Below, piece after piece: positions 1 to 7,417 of a stretch of 64,000 bases of DNA (position 1 is the stretch's first letter; every line of letters starts with the position of its first letter). The stretch is from the NCBI GenBank assembly GCA_019119935.1, contig DWWA01000007.1, positions 37,534 to 101,533 of the forward strand. Direction: 5' to 3'. A model generated the notes under the pieces. The model was given only the letters and a program-made list of their open reading frames with translations, was not told the origin of the DNA and ran no database searches. This stretch comes from Candidatus Ruthenibacterium merdavium. GTDB lineage: Bacteria > Bacillota > Clostridia > Oscillospirales > Ruminococcaceae. The translations under genes and the position numbers were made by a program.

Positions 1-2
1 TT

Positions 3-242
3 TTCATCAGCTTTGTGAGCATCCTTGCAATTTTATGGGTGTTAGGCACAAAATTATTTGGCCAAACAGTTTCGGGCTGGTCCAGCATGGTGTCGGCCAT
101 TTTCTTTATGGGCGGCGTACAGCTTTTGTGCCTGGGCGTGATTGGTGAGTACATCGGAAAAATTTATAATGAAACGAAGGCGCGCCCTCGCTTTTTAATC
201 AGCGAGAGCACGCTCCCACAGCGGAGGCAGGATAATGAGTAA
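3..242 (+). CDS. Polyprenyl-phosphate glycosyltransferase (GT2, GtrB/ArnC-like), C-terminal end only
   Basis: The reading frame is open from the left window edge, so only the last 79 residues are visible. They contain two hydrophobic segments followed by the tail motif GVIGEYIGKIYNETKARP. This is the usual C-terminal membrane anchor and closing motif of family 2 glycosyltransferases that load a sugar onto undecaprenyl or dolichyl phosphate (GtrB, ArnC, DPM1 types). The catalytic domain lies outside the window, so the donor sugar cannot be judged. The stop overlaps the start of the next gene by 8 bases, which suggests translational coupling. Confidence 0.8.
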   Translation, partial: FISFVSILAILWVLGTKLFGQTVSGWSSMVSAIFFMGGVQLLCLGVIGEYIGKIYNETKARPRFLISESTLPQRRQDNE

Positions 243-822
243 AATTCAATGGAAGGGCTCCACGCTGCTTGCGCCTGTGCCGCCTGCGCTCGTGAGCTGC
301 GGCACGATGGACAGGCCCAATGCCCTCACGATTGCATGGACGGGCATCATCAACTCTCAGCCGCCGAAGACGTATATTTCCGTTCGTCCGGAGCGGTACA
401 GCTATGATCTGATTTCCGCCTCGCGCGAGTTTGTCATCAACCTGCCCACTGCCGAGATGGTGCGTGCAATTGATTACTGCGGGGTGCGAAGCGGACGCGA
501 CGAAAATAAATTTGAAACGCAAGGGCTGACCGCACTGCCCGTGGAGGGGTTTTCCTGCCCGATGGTGGGCGAGGCGCCGCTCAGCTTGGTGTGCCGCGTG
601 ACGGATATTGTCAAACTGGGAACGCACGATATGTTTTTAGCCGATATTGTTTCGGTCTACGTGGATAATTCTTTGGTGGACGGGGACGGAAAGCTTCACT
701 TAGCCAAAGCCGGGCTTTGTGCCTATGCGCACGGCGAATATTTTGCGCTGGGCAAAAAAATCGGAAGCTTTGGCTTTTCCGTCAAAAAGAAAAAACGCGC
801 CCCGCGCAAGGGAGGGAAATAA
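235..822 (+). CDS. Flavin reductase-like (FMN-binding split barrel) protein
   Basis: A 195-residue protein whose N-terminal 165 residues read as the flavin-reductase-like split barrel: an early PVPPALVSCG strand, NALTIAWTG, the YISVRPERYSYDLI segment and REFVINLPT. Members bind FMN and either reduce flavin with NAD(P)H or serve as flavoproteins of unknown substrate. The tail is strongly basic (SVKKKKRAPRKGGK), which is unusual and might contact nucleic acid or the membrane surface. It starts inside the end of the glycosyltransferase gene, and the next gene begins 1 base after its stop, so the three are probably co-transcribed. The family call is firm; the substrate is unknown. Confidence 0.85.
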   Translation: MSKIQWKGSTLLAPVPPALVSCGTMDRPNALTIAWTGIINSQPPKTYISVRPERYSYDLISASREFVINLPTAEMVRAIDYCGVRSGRDENKFETQGLTALPVEGFSCPMVGEAPLSLVCRVTDIVKLGTHDMFLADIVSVYVDNSLVDGDGKLHLAKAGLCAYAHGEYFALGKKIGSFGFSVKKKKRAPRKGGK

Positions 823-823
823 A

Positions 824-1273
824 ATGGTTTACGATACTTTGGAAAATTTGAGCCAGTACACAGGCATGTTCGACCATCTCGATACGGCCATTGAGTTCAT
901 TCAAAACTATGATTTGAATGATTTGCCTTTGGGTAAAACCGAAATTGACGGGGAGAATGTCTTTGTCAACGTCACGGAAACCGATACGCTGCCCGCCGAG
1001 GGACGTGCGTTTGAAACACATTCCAATTACATGGATTTGCATATTGATTTATGCGGAGAGGAATTGTGCGAAGTAGCACTCGGCAAAGTGACCGAGGAAA
1101 AGCCGTATGACGAAGCCGAGGACTGTGCGCTTTGGAACGCCGACACTACCTGCGGGCTGGTATTGGGCGAAGGGCGCTTTGCGGTATTCATGGTAGAAGA
1201 GCCGCATAAACCCTTGATTCGTGCCGCGGGAAGCGCCGCCGTGCGCAAAGCGGTATTTAAAATTGCTTACTAA
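824..1273 (+). CDS. YhcH/YjgK/YiaL family protein
   Basis: The start at 824 is chosen because GGGAGGG lies at 811-817 and the upstream stop ends at 822. The 149-residue product matches the YhcH/YjgK/YiaL (DUF386) family: MVYDTLENL at the start, then NVTETDTL, the HSNYMDLHIDL core with its metal-binding histidine, and GRFAVFMVEEPHKP near the end. These small cupin-like proteins are linked to sugar and sialic acid metabolism, YhcH lying in the sialic acid operon of E. coli, but no single reaction is agreed on. Here it follows a glycosyltransferase and a flavin-reductase-like gene, not sialic acid genes. Confidence 0.85.
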   Translation: MVYDTLENLSQYTGMFDHLDTAIEFIQNYDLNDLPLGKTEIDGENVFVNVTETDTLPAEGRAFETHSNYMDLHIDLCGEELCEVALGKVTEEKPYDEAEDCALWNADTTCGLVLGEGRFAVFMVEEPHKPLIRAAGSAAVRKAVFKIAY

Positions 1274-1276
1274 GGG

Positions 1277-1450
1277 TTTTCTGAAAATTCGAAATTTTCA
1301 GTTTTTCTGCAAGAAGCGATGTCTGCTGCGTTAAAAATGCTTGGCATCCGCAAAGGATTTCTGCGCTTTTTTCTTGCGGGCACGCACATCTTGCGAAAAA
1401 TCTGAGCATTTCTTTGTTTTCGGATACGCCCTAAACGGTAAGAACCGTTT
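1277..1450 (+). repeat. Intergenic repeat, copy A
   Basis: This stretch aligns with 18314-18475 over most of its length: TTTTCTGAAA at the left, GGCATCCGCA at 1343 and 18379, CTGCGCTTTTT exactly 18 bases further in both, then TTGCG/CTGCG plus an A run and TTCGGA. Identity is diverged but collinear over about 150 bases with small gaps. The right end here holds a 7-bp hairpin (AAACGGT, loop AAGA, ACCGTTT). No coding function is apparent. Confidence 0.65.
1281..1306 (+). terminator. Intrinsic terminator after the YhcH-family gene
   Basis: CTGAAAATT and AATTTTCAG form a 9-bp stem around a 3-base loop, followed by five T. It ends the first operon and lies within the left part of the intergenic repeat. 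Confidence 0.6.
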
Positions 1451-1478
1451 TGAATGCTGTTTTTTGGAGGTGTTTTGT

Positions 1479-2129
1479 ATGAAGTGTATGATGATTGGTG
1501 TAGCAGGCGGAACAGGGTCGGGCAAAACGACGCTGACCACTCGCTTAAAAGAGTGTTTCGGTGACAACTTGTGCGTCATTAGCTATGACAGCTATTATCT
1601 GCCCCACACAGGCATGAGTTATGAGGAGCGTTGTGCGCTGAATTACGACCACCCCAGTGCCTTTGACACCGAACTGTTTTTGCAGCACTTGGAAGCGCTG
1701 AAAAACGGCGAGAGCATTGCGTGCCCGGTTTATGATTTTAAAGAGCATGATCGCTCGAATGAAACCGTTTTAATTTCGCCCGCGCCCATTGTGGTGCTGG
1801 AAGGTATTTTGCTGTTGACAGACCCGCGGATTCGCGCTTATTTGGACGCGAAAATTTTTGTGGATACCGATGCCGATGTGCGTGTTCTGCGCCGTGTAGT
1901 GCGCGACGTGAACAAGCGAGGCCGCACGATGGAAAGCGTGATTGCGCAGTATCTCACAACCGTAAAGCCGATGCATGAGCAGTTTGTGGAGCCGAGCAAG
2001 CGATATGCCGACGTCATTGTGCCGGAGGGCGGAAAAAATGCCGTTGCGCTGGATTTGCTGGTGCGCCGCTTAGAGCATCATTTGACGCAGGCGCTTCAAG
2101 AGCAGGAAGAAGCCGATAAAGCACAGTGA
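1479..2129 (+). CDS. udk: Uridine kinase
   Basis: ATG at 1479 is preceded by TTGGAGGTG and gives 216 residues, close to the family length; the frame stays open upstream only through the intergenic repeat. The Walker A motif GGTGSGKT is at residues 10-17, followed by SYDSYYLPHTGMSYEER and NYDHPSAFD, both diagnostic of uridine-cytidine kinases, then CPVYDFKEHDRS and VVLEGILLL. The enzyme phosphorylates uridine and cytidine with ATP or GTP in pyrimidine salvage. It appears monocistronic and convergent with queT, with a hairpin between them. Confidence 0.93.
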   Translation: MKCMMIGVAGGTGSGKTTLTTRLKECFGDNLCVISYDSYYLPHTGMSYEERCALNYDHPSAFDTELFLQHLEALKNGESIACPVYDFKEHDRSNETVLISPAPIVVLEGILLLTDPRIRAYLDAKIFVDTDADVRVLRRVVRDVNKRGRTMESVIAQYLTTVKPMHEQFVEPSKRYADVIVPEGGKNAVALDLLVRRLEHHLTQALQEQEEADKAQ

Positions 2130-2146
2130 GTGCCGTGATGTAAAAT

Positions 2147-2187
2147 AAAAAAGAAAAGGGGCTTGTGCATGAAAATGCACAAGCCCC
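2147..2187 (-). terminator. Intrinsic terminator of queT, between convergent udk and queT
   Basis: GGGGCTTGTGCAT (2158-2170), loop GAAA, and a perfect 13-bp complement (2175-2187). Read on the minus strand it is followed by TTTTCTTTTTT, so it is a strong terminator for queT. On the plus strand there is no T run, so it would work less well for udk. Confidence 0.85.
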
Positions 2188-2213
2188 AAACGGTTTCAAA
2201 AGGAAAAATCAGC

Positions 2214-2750
2214 TCAGCAAGCCTCTTTGTCCGCTTCCATCAAGCGGCGCACAGCAGGAATCCGCTCCAGCACCGTGACGAGAACAACACCTATCACGCC
2301 GCAGCTGATGAGCTGGCCGATACCGACTGTAAGCATATTAAACAGCAAAACCTCAATGCCGGCAGTTTCCGGCATGAAAATATAAGTGATTTCAGCGCCG
2401 ACAATCACGGCGTTGACCAAAATCGGCGGCAAAGCGGCGGCCAGCGGCAAGCCCTTGGTGCGCACGCGCGCCAGTTTCAGCGTCATCCATGCGGAAATCA
2501 GCGTAGCCAATGTGCCGAACAGCATGTCCCACGGACTCATGCTGTACAGATTGCTTAAAAAGCACCCGATGGTAACGCCCCAGACGGCTTCCGGGAACAG
2601 CACGGGAAGCAGCGTGAGCGCTTCGCTGACGCGCACTTGAACAGCGTTGTAGCTCAGCGGGGCGAGCACAAGGCAAAGTGCAACGTATAAGGCTGCAATC
2701 AGTGCAATGAGCGCAAGGCGTTTGGTTTTGGTTCTGTTTGTTGTTTTCAT
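2214..2750 (-). CDS. queT: Queuosine precursor transporter, QueT family
   Basis: The start at 2750 has AAAGGAA 8 bases upstream; the open frame upstream of it is leader RNA. The 178-residue protein is almost wholly hydrophobic with five to six membrane spans and carries the family signature LAPLSYNAVQVRVSEALTLL followed by LFPEAVWGVTIGCFLSNLYS. QueT proteins are the substrate-binding membrane subunit (S component) of an ECF-type importer for queuosine precursors such as preQ1. No energizing ECF module lies in the window, so it must be shared from elsewhere. A consensus promoter and a structured leader lie upstream, and regulation by preQ1 is likely. Confidence 0.9.
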   Translation of the reverse strand: MKTTNRTKTKRLALIALIAALYVALCLVLAPLSYNAVQVRVSEALTLLPVLFPEAVWGVTIGCFLSNLYSMSPWDMLFGTLATLISAWMTLKLARVRTKGLPLAAALPPILVNAVIVGAEITYIFMPETAGIEVLLFNMLTVGIGQLISCGVIGVVLVTVLERIPAVRRLMEADKEAC

Positions 2751-2803
2751 GGTGCAATAATTCCTTTCGGCGAAAAATTTTGCCCTGCCCGCTTCGCCGG
2801 TTC

Positions 2804-2892
2804 GGGAGGGTGGCTGTTTGCAGTGCAAACAGTGGACATAAAAGAGTCTGCCTGCCGCACGATTGTGCAGCAGGCAGACGTAAAGCTGTCCA
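2804..2892 (-). promoter_or_regulatory. Candidate preQ1 riboswitch (preQ1-III type) in the queT leader
   Basis: Starting about 7 bases after the -10 box, the RNA can form an outer stem TGGACA/TGTCCA (2887-2892 with 2833-2838) closing over AGCUUUAC and a 10-bp inner hairpin (2870-2879 with 2846-2855). Next come a 9-bp hairpin (2824-2832 with 2814-2822) and a C-rich tail CCACCCTCCC. PreQ1-III riboswitches are known upstream of queT in Ruminococcaceae and combine a compact pseudoknot with an extra hairpin. The gene linkage and layout fit, but I have not matched the consensus base by base. Confidence 0.55.
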
Positions 2893-2898
2893 TTTTTT

Positions 2899-2927
2899 AT
2901 TATATCGGATCAAAAACAAACGCGCAA
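2899..2927 (-). promoter_or_regulatory. queT promoter
   Basis: On the minus strand, -35 TTGCGC (2922-2927), a 17-base spacer and -10 TATAAT (2899-2904). Transcription would start near 2893, exactly at the structured leader. Confidence 0.75.
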
Positions 2928-2996
2928 GGGGGGAAACTTCACCAATCGGCAAAATTCCCTTGAAAAATACAAAAGGGAACCGGTTAAATGCCGGAA

Positions 2997-3701
2997 TTAC
3001 TCTTCTTTGCCGCGGGGAAGTTCGATGCGAGCTTCGCTGGTACGAATCAAGTGGAATAGGCTTGTGGCAAACTGCGGATATTCCCGCGAGAGGCTTTCCG
3101 TCGTCATCACAAAAGCGGAGGCATCCTTCACCGGCGAGCCGGCGGCGGTTTCCTCTCCGGACAAAGTGGCCTGCACGTTGGCGTGTGCAATATTCATTGC
3201 CGCGTCTGAATAGCCTTGGTACACCGATGTGGGCACGCGGAACATGCTGGCGGGATTTTTCGGCGCCGATGCGTGCATCAAACGGAACATTTTATACACG
3301 GCCAGCATCAAATAAGCGCTCACTTCCGTAACAAGTGCTTTGTTCGGGCATGCGTTCAGCTTATCGTACAAAATATTTAAACTGTTGGAAATCAGCTTTT
3401 TGTTTAAAACAGGCAGCACACTTCCGTGAAATACGCCGTCTTTTGCGGATTCAGGTTCGGGCAATTCTTCTACGGAAAGCGTTAAGCCGCTTCGGTCCGC
3501 ACTGCGGCCCAAAAGGTAGTCACACGATACGTCGTAGTAATTGGCCACGCGTACAACAAAGTCAAGGCCGCATTCACGAATGCCCTTTTCATAGTGCGAC
3601 AAAAGCGCCTGAGAAATGCCCAGCGCCGCGGCCGCCTCTTTTTGGGTAACACCCTTTTCTTTTCGCAGTAAAGTGATAATCCGGTTAAAATCGGAAGCCA
3701 T
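2997..3701 (-). CDS. XRE-family transcriptional regulator with a large C-terminal domain
   Basis: ATG at 3701 gives 234 residues; GGGG of the ribosome site lies 11 bases upstream, and an in-frame TTG at 3710 is too close to it. Residues 5-60 are a Cro/C1-type helix-turn-helix (VTQKEAAAALGISQALLSHYEKG, quoted here only as the recognition region, residues 20-42), ending in NYYDVSCDYLLGRS. Residues 95-225 form a helical domain that I do not recognise and that may sense a signal or mediate assembly. The gene is divergent from the histidine phosphatase gene and has its own promoter with a dyad at the start site, suggesting autorepression. Confidence 0.85.
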   Translation of the reverse strand: MASDFNRIITLLRKEKGVTQKEAAAALGISQALLSHYEKGIRECGLDFVVRVANYYDVSCDYLLGRSADRSGLTLSVEELPEPESAKDGVFHGSVLPVLNKKLISNSLNILYDKLNACPNKALVTEVSAYLMLAVYKMFRLMHASAPKNPASMFRVPTSVYQGYSDAAMNIAHANVQATLSGEETAAGSPVKDASAFVMTTESLSREYPQFATSLFHLIRTSEARIELPRGKEE

Positions 3702-3723
3702 AACATACAATACCCCTTTGTAA

Positions 3724-3765
3724 TTACGTATCGTAAATTATAACCGAAACAAAACCTTTTGTAAA
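3724..3765 (-). promoter_or_regulatory. Promoter and candidate operator of the XRE gene
   Basis: On the minus strand: -35 TTTACA (3760-3765), 17-base spacer, -10 TATAAT (3737-3742), then directly downstream the dyad TTACG-N3-CGTAA (3724-3736), which covers the expected transcription start. A repressor bound there would block initiation; the adjacent XRE protein is the natural candidate. Confidence 0.7.
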
Positions 3766-3991
3766 TATCTAAAATGGCGAAAAAAACCAAAATTCTTTGT
3801 GGAAAAGAAAAAATAGCTATATCGTGTGGGAAACACTGGCATTATTCCTCAAAATATAGTATGATATGAATAAAAAAATTTTTGTGAACGAGTATGCGGC
3901 AAGCGTTTTTGAGCCGGTAGAGCGGCGCGCGCATGTCAGCAAAACGGCGGCGCGGGTGCGAACCGCTTTTTTTGTGAAAAGGGAGAGATGT

Positions 3992-4618
3992 ATGAAAAAT
4001 TATCGTCTTTATTTGATTCGTCACGGCATTACACAGGGGAATCTCGACGGCATTTACATGGGAAGCGGAACCGATCAGCCGCTGTGCGCCGAAGGTGTGC
4101 AGCGTTTGGAAGCGCTGAAAGGTCAGTATCGTTACCCGGATGTCAACACTGTGTTTTCCAGCCCGATGCAGCGTGCGATTGAAACGGCGGAAATTCTTTT
4201 CCCGTTTGCCAAAGATAAAATCATCTTGGAGGATTTGCGCGAAACGGATTTCGGCGAGTTTGAAGGACAGAAAATGACCGACCTGCTGGAAGATGAGGCA
4301 TTCAAACGCTGGATGGACCCCACGCAGCATTTTACGCCGAACGGCGGCGAGCGTGCGGAAGACTTTCATCAGCGGTGCCGCCATGTTTTAATGGGCATGC
4401 TGGAGTATATGATGAAAGCAGGCGTGGAAAAGGCGGCGTGTGTAACGCACGGCGGCGTGATTATGAGTATGCTTGCGCAGTGCGGCCTGCCCCAGCGCAG
4501 CCCGCAGGAGTGCATGGCAGACCCCGGCTGCGGCTACGAAGTGCAGTGCAGTGCGCAAATGTGGATGCGTGATAATGCCGTGGAGCCTGTGGCGATTGTG
4601 CCTTACGGCTATCTATAA
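3992..4618 (+). CDS. Histidine phosphatase family protein (phosphoglycerate mutase-like)
   Basis: ATG at 3992 follows GGGAGAG. The 208-residue protein has the phosphate-accepting RHG motif at residues 10-12 (LIRHGITQGN), the second arginine in FSSPMQRAIETA (R61), the proton-donor glutamate in DLRETDFGEFEG (E84) and the second catalytic histidine in CVTHGGV (H153). The superfamily includes cobalamin-pathway alpha-ribazole phosphatase, cofactor-dependent mutases and general phosphatases. GEFEG resembles CobC-like members, but there are no cobalamin genes nearby, so the substrate is left open. It is followed by a strong terminator. Confidence 0.88.
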   Translation: MKNYRLYLIRHGITQGNLDGIYMGSGTDQPLCAEGVQRLEALKGQYRYPDVNTVFSSPMQRAIETAEILFPFAKDKIILEDLRETDFGEFEGQKMTDLLEDEAFKRWMDPTQHFTPNGGERAEDFHQRCRHVLMGMLEYMMKAGVEKAACVTHGGVIMSMLAQCGLPQRSPQECMADPGCGYEVQCSAQMWMRDNAVEPVAIVPYGYL

Positions 4619-4638
4619 TATTTGATAAGGCTGGGAAA

Positions 4639-4668
4639 GGGCGCTTTGCGAGAGCAAAGCGCCCTTTT
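4639..4668 (+). terminator. Intrinsic terminator of the histidine phosphatase gene
   Basis: GGGCGCTTTGC (4639-4649), loop GAGA, GCAAAGCGCCC (4654-4664), then TTTT and a longer T run slightly further on. Confidence 0.9.
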
Positions 4669-5037
4669 GTGCTCTTTTTTTGTCATGTGGTGAAAACCGA
4701 AAAGACATACAAAAGCAAGTTTAATGCATTATGAAAAATATTTTCGTCATTGTGAACAATCTTTTTGCATAACATTTTACATCGCTTTTTTGATGCAATA
4801 TCTTTAAAAAAATAAAAAAGTGTGATAATATTTTTGTATAACTTGCTGTTGCATTACCGAGAAATGCAGCACGGCCTTGTCAAAAAGGCCGGCAAAGCCT
4901 GAAATTCGGCTGGGTGCAAGGGCGGCGCGCATGTGCGCTGTCATGCAGAAAATCATTTTCTGCACGGGGTGCTTGCTTTTTTGCCAATTAAAGCAAGGCG
5001 GCAATCGCTCCAAGTATCAGAAAGAGGGTAGAGCGTT
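4669..5037 (+). promoter_or_regulatory. Gene-free stretch: A/T-rich promoter region and structured leader of the EF-G-like gene
   Basis: The left part is A/T-rich. An extended -10 (TG-N-GATAAT, 4821-4829) is the best promoter I can see. About 200 bases of leader follow, with four possible hairpins in series: a 9-bp stem at 4850-4875 built on TGTTGCATT/AATGCAGCA with one G-U pair, GGCC/GGCC just after it, GCGCA/TGCGC near 4926, and a perfect 9-bp stem TGCAGAAAA/TTTTCTGCA at 4944-4964. No known riboswitch class is recognised, and no convincing small gene is seen. Confidence 0.4.
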
Positions 5038-7122
5038 ATGAACTATGCAAATGATCGAATTCGTACCGTGCTGTTGGCCGGCCATGCAGGCGCAGGAAAA
5101 ACCACGCTCGCGGAAGCACTGCTGTACTTAACAAAAGGAACCGACCGTCTGGGCCGCGTAGAGGACGGAAACACGGTGTGCGATTATGATCCCGATGAAG
5201 CGAAAAGACATGCTTCGCTTTCTTCGGCAGTAGCGCCGGTTGAGTTTGACGGTGTGAAAATCAATTTGATTGACACTCCGGGCTTGTTTGATTTTGAGGC
5301 GGGTTTATACGAGGGAATCCGTGCGGCGGAAAGCGTGCTGATTGCCGTTTCCGCACGAAGCGGCCTGAGCGTGGGGGCGCAGAAGGCCTATCAGCTGGCA
5401 GTGAAAAATGAAAAAGCACGCATGTTCTACGTCAGCAAGGTGGATGCGGAGAATGCCGATTTTTATAAAGTGTTTGAAGAGCTGAAAACAGAAATTGGCC
5501 CTTCCGTTTGTCCCGTTGTGGTTCCCATTGAGCAGGCAGGCGGCCGCATTTACTTGAACCTTATTACGAAAAAGGCGTACAGCTATGCCGGCGACGGCAC
5601 TGCGCGTGAGGTTCCTGTTCCCAGCTACGGCCATCGCACCGAGGGACTCATTGCCGCCATGCGTGAGGCGGTTGCCGAAACCGACGAAGCGCTGATGGAG
5701 AAATTCTTTGAAGGCGAGCCGTTTACCGAGGAAGAGATGATTGAAGGCATTCGCATGGGTACGCGCGCAGGCACGATTACGCCCGTTGTGTGCGGTGCCT
5801 CCACCTCCATGGCGGCAACCGATCAAGTGCTTTGGGCCATGCGCAAATTGCTGCCCAGCGCCGCACGCGCCGCGGGTGAAATCGGCACAGACCGCGACGG
5901 CAATCCCGTTGAAATCGCATGTGATCCCGATGCACCGCTGTGCGCTTACGTATTTAAAACCGTTGCCGACCCGTTTGTGGGTAAAATGAGCTATGTAAAA
6001 GTCATCAGCGGCAAGCTGACCACCGACACTCCTGCGTTTAACCCGCGCACGGGCGAGCCGGAGCGTCTTGGTAAGCTGGCGTTTGCAAAAGGCAAAAAGC
6101 TGATTGACACCGACTGCATTTCTGCGGGCGATGTAGGCGTTTTGACAAAATTGCCGAACGCGAAAACAGGCGATACCCTGTGCGCCCCGGGGCGCGTGGT
6201 GACGCTGGAACAGCCGTCTTTCCCTGTTCCCACGCTTTCCATGGCCATCAAAGTGAAGAACAAGGGCGATGAGAGCAAAGTGTCCGGCGCACTCCAGCGC
6301 CTGATGGAGGAAGACCCCACCATCGGCTACCGTGTGGACACCGAAACTGTCCAGCAGATTCTCAGCGGTATGGGCGAGCAGCATTTGGATGTTGTGTGCT
6401 CCAAGCTGAAAAATAAATTCGGTGTGGAAATTGCGCTGGCAAAACCGCGCATTGCCTACCGTGAATCCATCCGCAAGAAATTTAAGGCGCAGGGCCGCCA
6501 CAAAAAGCAAACGGGCGGTCACGGCCAGTTCGGTGATGTATGGATTGAATTTGAGCCCACTTCCGACGGTGATTTTGTGTTTGAGGAAAAAGTGTTCGGC
6601 GGCAGTGTGCCGAAAAACTTCTTCCCGGCAGTCGAAAAAGGCTTGCAGGAAGCGGTGCAGCACGGCGTGCTGGCGGGATATCCCGTTGTGGGCCTGAAGG
6701 CCACTTTGCTGGACGGAAGCTATCACCCCGTGGACTCTTCGGAAATGGCGTTTAAAATGGCGGCAAAAATTGCCTATAAGGCAGCCTTGCCGCAGGCAGG
6801 CCCTGTGCTGCTTGAGCCGATCGGCATGCTGAAGGCGACTGTTCCCAACGACGCCACCGGCGACATTATGGGAGAAGTAACCAAGCGGCGCGGCCGTGTG
6901 CTGGGCATGAACCCGGCCGAAAACGGAATGCAGACGGTGGAAGCAGAAGTACCCGTAAGCGAGATGCATGACTTCACCACCTATCTGCGCCAGACGACAC
7001 AAGGACGCGGCAGCTTTGTATTTGAGTTTGCCCGTTATGAGGCGTTGCCTTCACAATTGGAGGGTAAAGTGATCGAGGACGCCAAAAAGTTTATGGATAT
7101 CAAGTCGGACGACGAAGTATAG
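5038..7122 (+). CDS. EF-G-like translation-factor GTPase (EF-G paralogue)
   Basis: The 694-residue protein has the EF-G domain order. The P loop GHAGAGKT is at residues 15-22 and DTPG at 79-82. The guanine-recognition motif reads SKVD at 133-136 instead of the canonical NKxD. The switch I region lacks the RGITI sequence of true EF-G and has DYDPDEAKRHASLSS instead. Later domains are present, including QTGGHGQFGDV and GYPVVGLKATLLDGSYHPVDS, typical of domains IV and V. This pattern fits the FusA2-like paralogue subfamily, whose role is unclear (ribosome recycling or stress have been proposed for relatives), not the housekeeping EF-G or a tetracycline-resistance protein. It is a single gene behind a structured leader and ends at a strong terminator. 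Confidence 0.88.
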   Translation: MNYANDRIRTVLLAGHAGAGKTTLAEALLYLTKGTDRLGRVEDGNTVCDYDPDEAKRHASLSSAVAPVEFDGVKINLIDTPGLFDFEAGLYEGIRAAESVLIAVSARSGLSVGAQKAYQLAVKNEKARMFYVSKVDAENADFYKVFEELKTEIGPSVCPVVVPIEQAGGRIYLNLITKKAYSYAGDGTAREVPVPSYGHRTEGLIAAMREAVAETDEALMEKFFEGEPFTEEEMIEGIRMGTRAGTITPVVCGASTSMAATDQVLWAMRKLLPSAARAAGEIGTDRDGNPVEIACDPDAPLCAYVFKTVADPFVGKMSYVKVISGKLTTDTPAFNPRTGEPERLGKLAFAKGKKLIDTDCISAGDVGVLTKLPNAKTGDTLCAPGRVVTLEQPSFPVPTLSMAIKVKNKGDESKVSGALQRLMEEDPTIGYRVDTETVQQILSGMGEQHLDVVCSKLKNKFGVEIALAKPRIAYRESIRKKFKAQGRHKKQTGGHGQFGDVWIEFEPTSDGDFVFEEKVFGGSVPKNFFPAVEKGLQEAVQHGVLAGYPVVGLKATLLDGSYHPVDSSEMAFKMAAKIAYKAALPQAGPVLLEPIGMLKATVPNDATGDIMGEVTKRRGRVLGMNPAENGMQTVEAEVPVSEMHDFTTYLRQTTQGRGSFVFEFARYEALPSQLEGKVIEDAKKFMDIKSDDEV

Positions 7123-7147
7123 AGTCGTCGATACCTCTCCCCCCTCG

Positions 7148-7183
7148 GCACGGGCAGTCTTCTCGGGACTGCCCGTGCTTGTC
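7148..7183 (+). terminator. Intrinsic terminator of the EF-G-like gene
   Basis: GCACGGGCAGTC (7148-7159), 7-base loop, GACTGCCCGTGC (7167-7178), then a short T-rich tract TTGTCTGT. Confidence 0.85.
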
Positions 7184-7312
7184 TGTCAAGCGGCAGAGCA
7201 GGCAAATTTCTTTTATATATTCTTCCTAAAGGATAAAAACAGTTGAATATGCAAAAAAAGAATGAGGAAAAATGTCACTTTATACAAAAAAGAGAGTTTT
7301 GCTTGACACGCC

Positions 7313-7341
7313 CATATAAAGAAGTTATAATAGTGAGCATT
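7313..7341 (+). promoter_or_regulatory. greA promoter
   Basis: Perfect consensus: TTGACA (7313-7318), 17-base spacer, TATAAT (7336-7341). Start of transcription near 7348 leaves a leader of about 70 bases. Confidence 0.92.
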
Positions 7342-7417
7342 GTACGGCCGGTTGGAAAGAGTTTATGTGCGGTGCGTACAGTAGAGTATTCAGTGCAAAC
7401 TGTGCCAAAGGAGAACG

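Noticed and set aside
5305..7002. Long minus-strand frame opposite the EF-G-like gene (565 codons)
   Set aside because: It is a shadow frame caused by codon bias; there is no start signal, and the His/Arg/Cys-rich composition is unlike a protein.
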